Source of the DNA: Echinicola salinicaeni
GTDB lineage: Bacteria > Bacteroidota > Bacteroidia > Cytophagales > Cyclobacteriaceae
Reading direction: 5' to 3'
Length of the DNA stretch: 64,000 bases
NCBI RefSeq assembly: GCF_014280965.1
Contig: NZ_JACODZ010000006.1
Coordinates: forward strand, 1 to 64,000
The notes below the pieces were generated by a model that worked only from the letters and a program-made list of their open reading frames with translations, was not told the DNA's origin and ran no database searches. Positions within the stretch are counted from its first letter, which is position 1. Each line of letters starts with the position of its first letter. The position numbers and the translations under genes were made by a program. Shown here one piece after another: positions 61,657 to 64,000 of this stretch.

Positions 61657-62553
61657 TTATTTTTCCTGTGCAATATTACTCATTTCTTCCATAAACACTT
61701 TTATATCTTCAATTCGTTCCATCAAGTATATGTTCTCTGGAAGCTCGAAATTCATCCTTAATGCTTGATAACCAGAAATGATAATTTTACAATCGGAAAA
61801 CTGATTAGACAGGGCCAATAAATATTCATGTAAATTATGTACATCTGGAGAAGTAGTAATCACAGTGATCAAATAATCAGGATTATGAAACCTATAAACT
61901 TCCGCCAAATCATTTCGTGGAGTACTTTGCCCCAAATAAATGACCTTATGCCCCTCTCTTTTAATCAAGTAACTTGCAAAAAGCAAAGAAATCTCATGCA
62001 ATTCTCCTTCTGGCAAAAACAACATGAATTTTTTTCCACCACCTTGATAAACATACTTGTCAATGGCCACAATTAGTTTTTGCCTGATCAAATTGCTAAT
62101 AAAATGTTCCTGTGCTGGCGTAATCGAACCAACCTGCCATAAGATGCCAATTTTAGCCAAAAAAGGATAGATAACCTTCAACATGGTCTCATCAAAACCA
62201 ATACTTCTACTATTCATGGACAAGACCTTATCAAATCGCTCCTCATCTATTTCTATCATCGCAACCGTAAGCGCATATATCTGATCTTCATGAGCCATCA
62301 CCCCCTCTGTTAACTCCACCACCTTCAACCGAACCTCATCGGAACTCATTTTGGCTATCTTTGAGATCTTGACACCATTATTGTTTAATAAGGCTACATT
62401 TAGAATGAGCTTCAGATCATCATCATCATAATAACGAATATTAGTTTCGGTACGCTTAGGATGCAACAAATCATACCGCTGCTCCCATATCCTTAAGGTA
62501 TGCGCTTTTATCCCTGAGAGATGTTCTAGATCCTTAATTGAATAACTACTCAT
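61657..62553 (-). CDS. MerR-family regulator with cobalamin-binding domain (CarH/LitR-like)
   Basis: 298 residues. MerR helix-turn-helix (5-70): YSIKDLEHLSGIKAHTLRIWEQRY and TNIRYYDDDDLKLIL. Middle helical bundle with the signature W139-x9-E149-H150 (WQVGSITPAQEH), known from CarH light sensors, where it frames the adenosyl group. Rossmann-type B12 domain (about 173-298): EGELHEIS with the base-off His186; the usual Gly of DxHxxG is Ser189. By analogy it represses carotenoid genes in the dark and lets go in light; this is inference. It overlaps crtZ by 4 bp. Confidence 0.88.
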   Translation of the reverse strand: MSSYSIKDLEHLSGIKAHTLRIWEQRYDLLHPKRTETNIRYYDDDDLKLILNVALLNNNGVKISKIAKMSSDEVRLKVVELTEGVMAHEDQIYALTVAMIEIDEERFDKVLSMNSRSIGFDETMLKVIYPFLAKIGILWQVGSITPAQEHFISNLIRQKLIVAIDKYVYQGGGKKFMLFLPEGELHEISLLFASYLIKREGHKVIYLGQSTPRNDLAEVYRFHNPDYLITVITTSPDVHNLHEYLLALSNQFSDCKIIISGYQALRMNFELPENIYLMERIEDIKVFMEEMSNIAQEK

Positions 62554-62999
62554 TTCTTCCCTTCTTTAAAATACTTCCATGGCACTACAAACAAACCGAA
62601 AGCTTCTGCTCCCTTTTTCTGGTTATTGGCATGGTGCGCCTGATGCGCCCTGAAAATCCCAATAAAAATCCCCTTCTTAGGCCTTGCTAACCACTTGCTC
62701 CTTCTATGAATCAACACATCGTGCAAAAGAAAATAACTTAGACCATACAAACTGATTCCCACTCCCATCCAAAACCTATAATCCAAATCACCAAATCCCT
62801 TCCACATTAGAAGGATTGAAACCCCGCCAAATAACAATGAAAATATATCATTCAATTCAAAAGGCCCTTTGCTTGGCTCATGATGTGTTTTATGCACTTT
62901 CCACAAAACACCATGCATTAGGTATTTATGAATAAACCAACCACAAAACTCCATCAACAAGAAGCCTATTACCACAAACAAAATTGCATTTATCACCAT
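62550..62999 (-). CDS. crtZ: beta-carotene hydroxylase
   Basis: 149 residues, membrane di-iron hydroxylase of the fatty acid hydroxylase superfamily. The four His motifs are visible: HKYLMH, HKTHH, HDVLIH and HQAHH. It hydroxylates the ring of beta-carotene to give zeaxanthin; with the ketolase CrtW it can lead to astaxanthin-type products. It is transcribed first, before the MerR gene, with a 4-bp overlap. No perfect promoter in the minus direction was found. Confidence 0.92.
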   Translation of the reverse strand: MVINAILFVVIGFLLMEFCGWFIHKYLMHGVLWKVHKTHHEPSKGPFELNDIFSLLFGGVSILLMWKGFGDLDYRFWMGVGISLYGLSYFLLHDVLIHRRSKWLARPKKGIFIGIFRAHQAHHANNQKKGAEAFGLFVVPWKYFKEGKK

Positions 63000-63107
63000 T
63001 AAATGAATAACCAGTTTTAATTTAAAATGTTTATCGAGTGACTTAATATGTTCACTTTTTCTTATTTGTCAACAAGTTAAAAGTGCTTTCTAGGGATTAT
63101 TCCTATT

Positions 63108-63137
63108 TTTGTAACAAAGTAAATAAAAATATTTTTG
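63108..63137 (+). promoter_or_regulatory. predicted promoter of the DUF4286 gene
   Basis: TTTG at 63108-63111, 18 bases, TATTTTTG at 63130-63137, with the start codon about 35 bases further. The -7 element lies inside the operator-like pair at 63118-63143, so a protein bound there would block it. Confidence 0.65.
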
Positions 63138-63168
63138 TTTACTCTTTATTACCCAAATTTAAACAAAA
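63118..63168. promoter_or_regulatory. candidate operator sites between crtZ and the DUF4286 gene
   Basis: Three copies of the 11-base motif: TTTTATTTACT at 63118-63128 (minus), TTTTGTTTACT at 63133-63143 (plus) and TTTTGTTTAAA at 63158-63168 (minus). The first two form a near-perfect 26-bp dyad (13-bp arms, one mismatch). The second and third form an inverted pair spanning 36 bp, the same length and spacing as at 61511-61546. Confidence 0.6.
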
Positions 63169-63171
63169 CAA

Positions 63172-63480
63172 ATGAGTATGATTTTATATAATATCACTGT
63201 AAATATTGACCAGGAGGTAGAGCAGCAATGGATAAAATGGATGAAGGAAGAGCATATCCCCTCTGTTATGGCCACAGGAATCTTCAATGACAATAAATTT
63301 TTCAAGTTAATGCACGAACCTCATGATGGTGGAGTAAACTATTCAATTCAATACTTCACAGACAGCATGGAAAAAGTATACGAATACCAAACCAAATTTT
63401 TACAGGCCCATCAAGAAGATTTCCAAAAATCATTCAAGGACAGATATGCAATATTCCGCTCCTTACTTCAAGAAGTATAA
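63172..63480 (+). CDS. DUF4286 family protein
   Basis: 102 residues. MILYNITVNIDQEVEQQWIKWMKEEHIPSVMATG is the typical DUF4286 start, and SIQYF with YEYQTKFLQAHQEDFQKSFKDRYAIF its end; a ferredoxin-like alpha/beta fold is expected. Function unknown. The start could be ATG at 63172 or the second ATG two codons later. It diverges from the crtZ-merR pair, and its promoter is covered by the operator-like motif, which ties it to that control. Confidence 0.85.
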   Translation: MSMILYNITVNIDQEVEQQWIKWMKEEHIPSVMATGIFNDNKFFKLMHEPHDGGVNYSIQYFTDSMEKVYEYQTKFLQAHQEDFQKSFKDRYAIFRSLLQEV

Positions 63481-63486
63481 AATAAG

Positions 63487-63506
63487 AAAGCCCCAGTCGG
63501 GGCTTT
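63487..63506. terminator. bidirectional terminator between DUF4286 and GNAT genes
   Basis: AAAGCCCC pairs with GGGGCTTT over a 4-base loop (AGTC), with T and A tracts on either side, between the convergent stops at 63480 and 63511. Confidence 0.85.
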
Positions 63507-63510
63507 ACTT

Positions 63511-63993
63511 TTATTTAGATGCCAACATTTCTTCAATCTCTCCAGATTGTAAATGGCAATTGAACCAACCACCTTCAATATCAGCATTATATTTTTTATA
63601 AAAGTTTATTGCGGGATCATTCCAATCTAAGACCTGCCACATCATCCCGGTACAATTATCTTCCAGCGACTTTTGCATCACCCTTTCAAAAAGTAATTTT
63701 CCTGCTCCCTTTCCTCTTTCCTTTTCGGTTACTATATAATCTTCCAAGTACAACCTCTTTCCCTTCCAGGTACTATACCTATAATAGTATATAGCTGTTC
63801 CGATAATTTCCTCAGTACTATTTTTTATCAAAACAAAAAAACCGTACACAGGATTTGCTCCAAAACCATCTTCCTCCATCATTTTAACCGTATTGGTCAC
63901 TTCTTCGGGAGCTTTCTCATACAATGCCAGTTCTTCGATCAATTCAAAAATCCTTGGCAAGTCTTCTTTTTTTCCTTCTCTGATCGTATACAT
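63511..63993 (-). CDS. GNAT family N-acetyltransferase
   Basis: 160 residues, one GNAT domain: TIREGKKEDLPRIFELIEEL at the N-terminus, acetyl-CoA loop VTEKERGKGAGKLLFERV, and CTGMMWQVLDWNDPAINFYKKYNADIEG at the end, which resembles diamine (spermidine/spermine-like) N-acetyltransferases. The acceptor cannot be read. The ATG at 63993 is the last start in the window. Confidence 0.9.
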   Translation of the reverse strand: MYTIREGKKEDLPRIFELIEELALYEKAPEEVTNTVKMMEEDGFGANPVYGFFVLIKNSTEEIIGTAIYYYRYSTWKGKRLYLEDYIVTEKERGKGAGKLLFERVMQKSLEDNCTGMMWQVLDWNDPAINFYKKYNADIEGGWFNCHLQSGEIEEMLASK

Positions 63994-64000
63994 GTCTCGA

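Overview
The window is AT-rich bacterial DNA from a member of the Bacteroidota, most likely order Cytophagales and probably family Cyclobacteriaceae. The evidence is a gliding-motility lipoprotein of the GldB type, a fused MurF-alanine racemase, promoters of the Bacteroidota form TTG-N19..21-TAnnTTTG, many short lipoproteins, a giant repeat surface protein with PKD and SprB-like modules, and a ketocarotenoid gene set. The genus is not settled.

Layout. 1-4199 (minus) is the N-terminal 1399 codons of a giant secreted protein that runs off the left edge; its last 2.6 kb here is an exact 330-bp tandem repeat. 4756-10412 holds an aldehyde dehydrogenase, the trio DUF6702 / HupE-UreJ / M1 peptidase, and a VOC protein. 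10512-10900 holds tRNA-Arg(CCT), a small GIY-YIG nuclease gene and a broken second copy of the 5' half of the same tRNA, split by a perfect 20-bp palindrome. 11110-13367 is rpsP-rimM-trmD-rplS. A 2H phosphoesterase and a tandem universal stress protein follow.

15173-40330 is mainly a surface polysaccharide region: initiating sugar-phosphate transferase, feoA-feoB with a 46-residue FeoB-associated protein set inside it, three GT/acyltransferase genes, then a seven-gene minus-strand operon (SLBB export protein, Wzz, Wzx, methyltransferase, GT2, Wzy-like, GT4). After it come a radical SAM/SPASM enzyme, a fasciclin lipoprotein, gldB, another GT4, an asparagine synthase and nth. Related genes return at 51300-55023 (wecB, a lipoprotein and a Wzi-like outer-membrane protein). 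Between them lie an ECF sigma factor with a short overlapping partner, uvrA, a YCF48-like lipoprotein, an orphan HisA-like protein, csaA and murF-alr.

56348-62999 (minus) is a carotenoid cluster: crtZ, a MerR regulator with a cobalamin-binding domain, then an ECF sigma factor, crtI, crtB, a lycopene cyclase, ispH and crtW. It can be read as a path from isoprenoid precursors through phytoene, lycopene and beta-carotene to hydroxylated and keto products. The regulator carries the W-x9-EH signature of CarH-type light sensors. The two intergenic regions flanking the regulatory genes share an 11-base motif, TTTTGTTTAAT and variants, in three copies each, and in both regions one inverted pair has identical 36-bp geometry. 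This looks like the operator of the system. The window ends with a DUF4286 protein, whose promoter is overlapped by that motif, and a GNAT acetyltransferase.

The strongest items for follow-up are the tRNA/GIY-YIG arrangement, the shared carotenoid operator geometry and the shuffled repeats of the giant surface protein. All calls come from reading the sequence; no database search was run.
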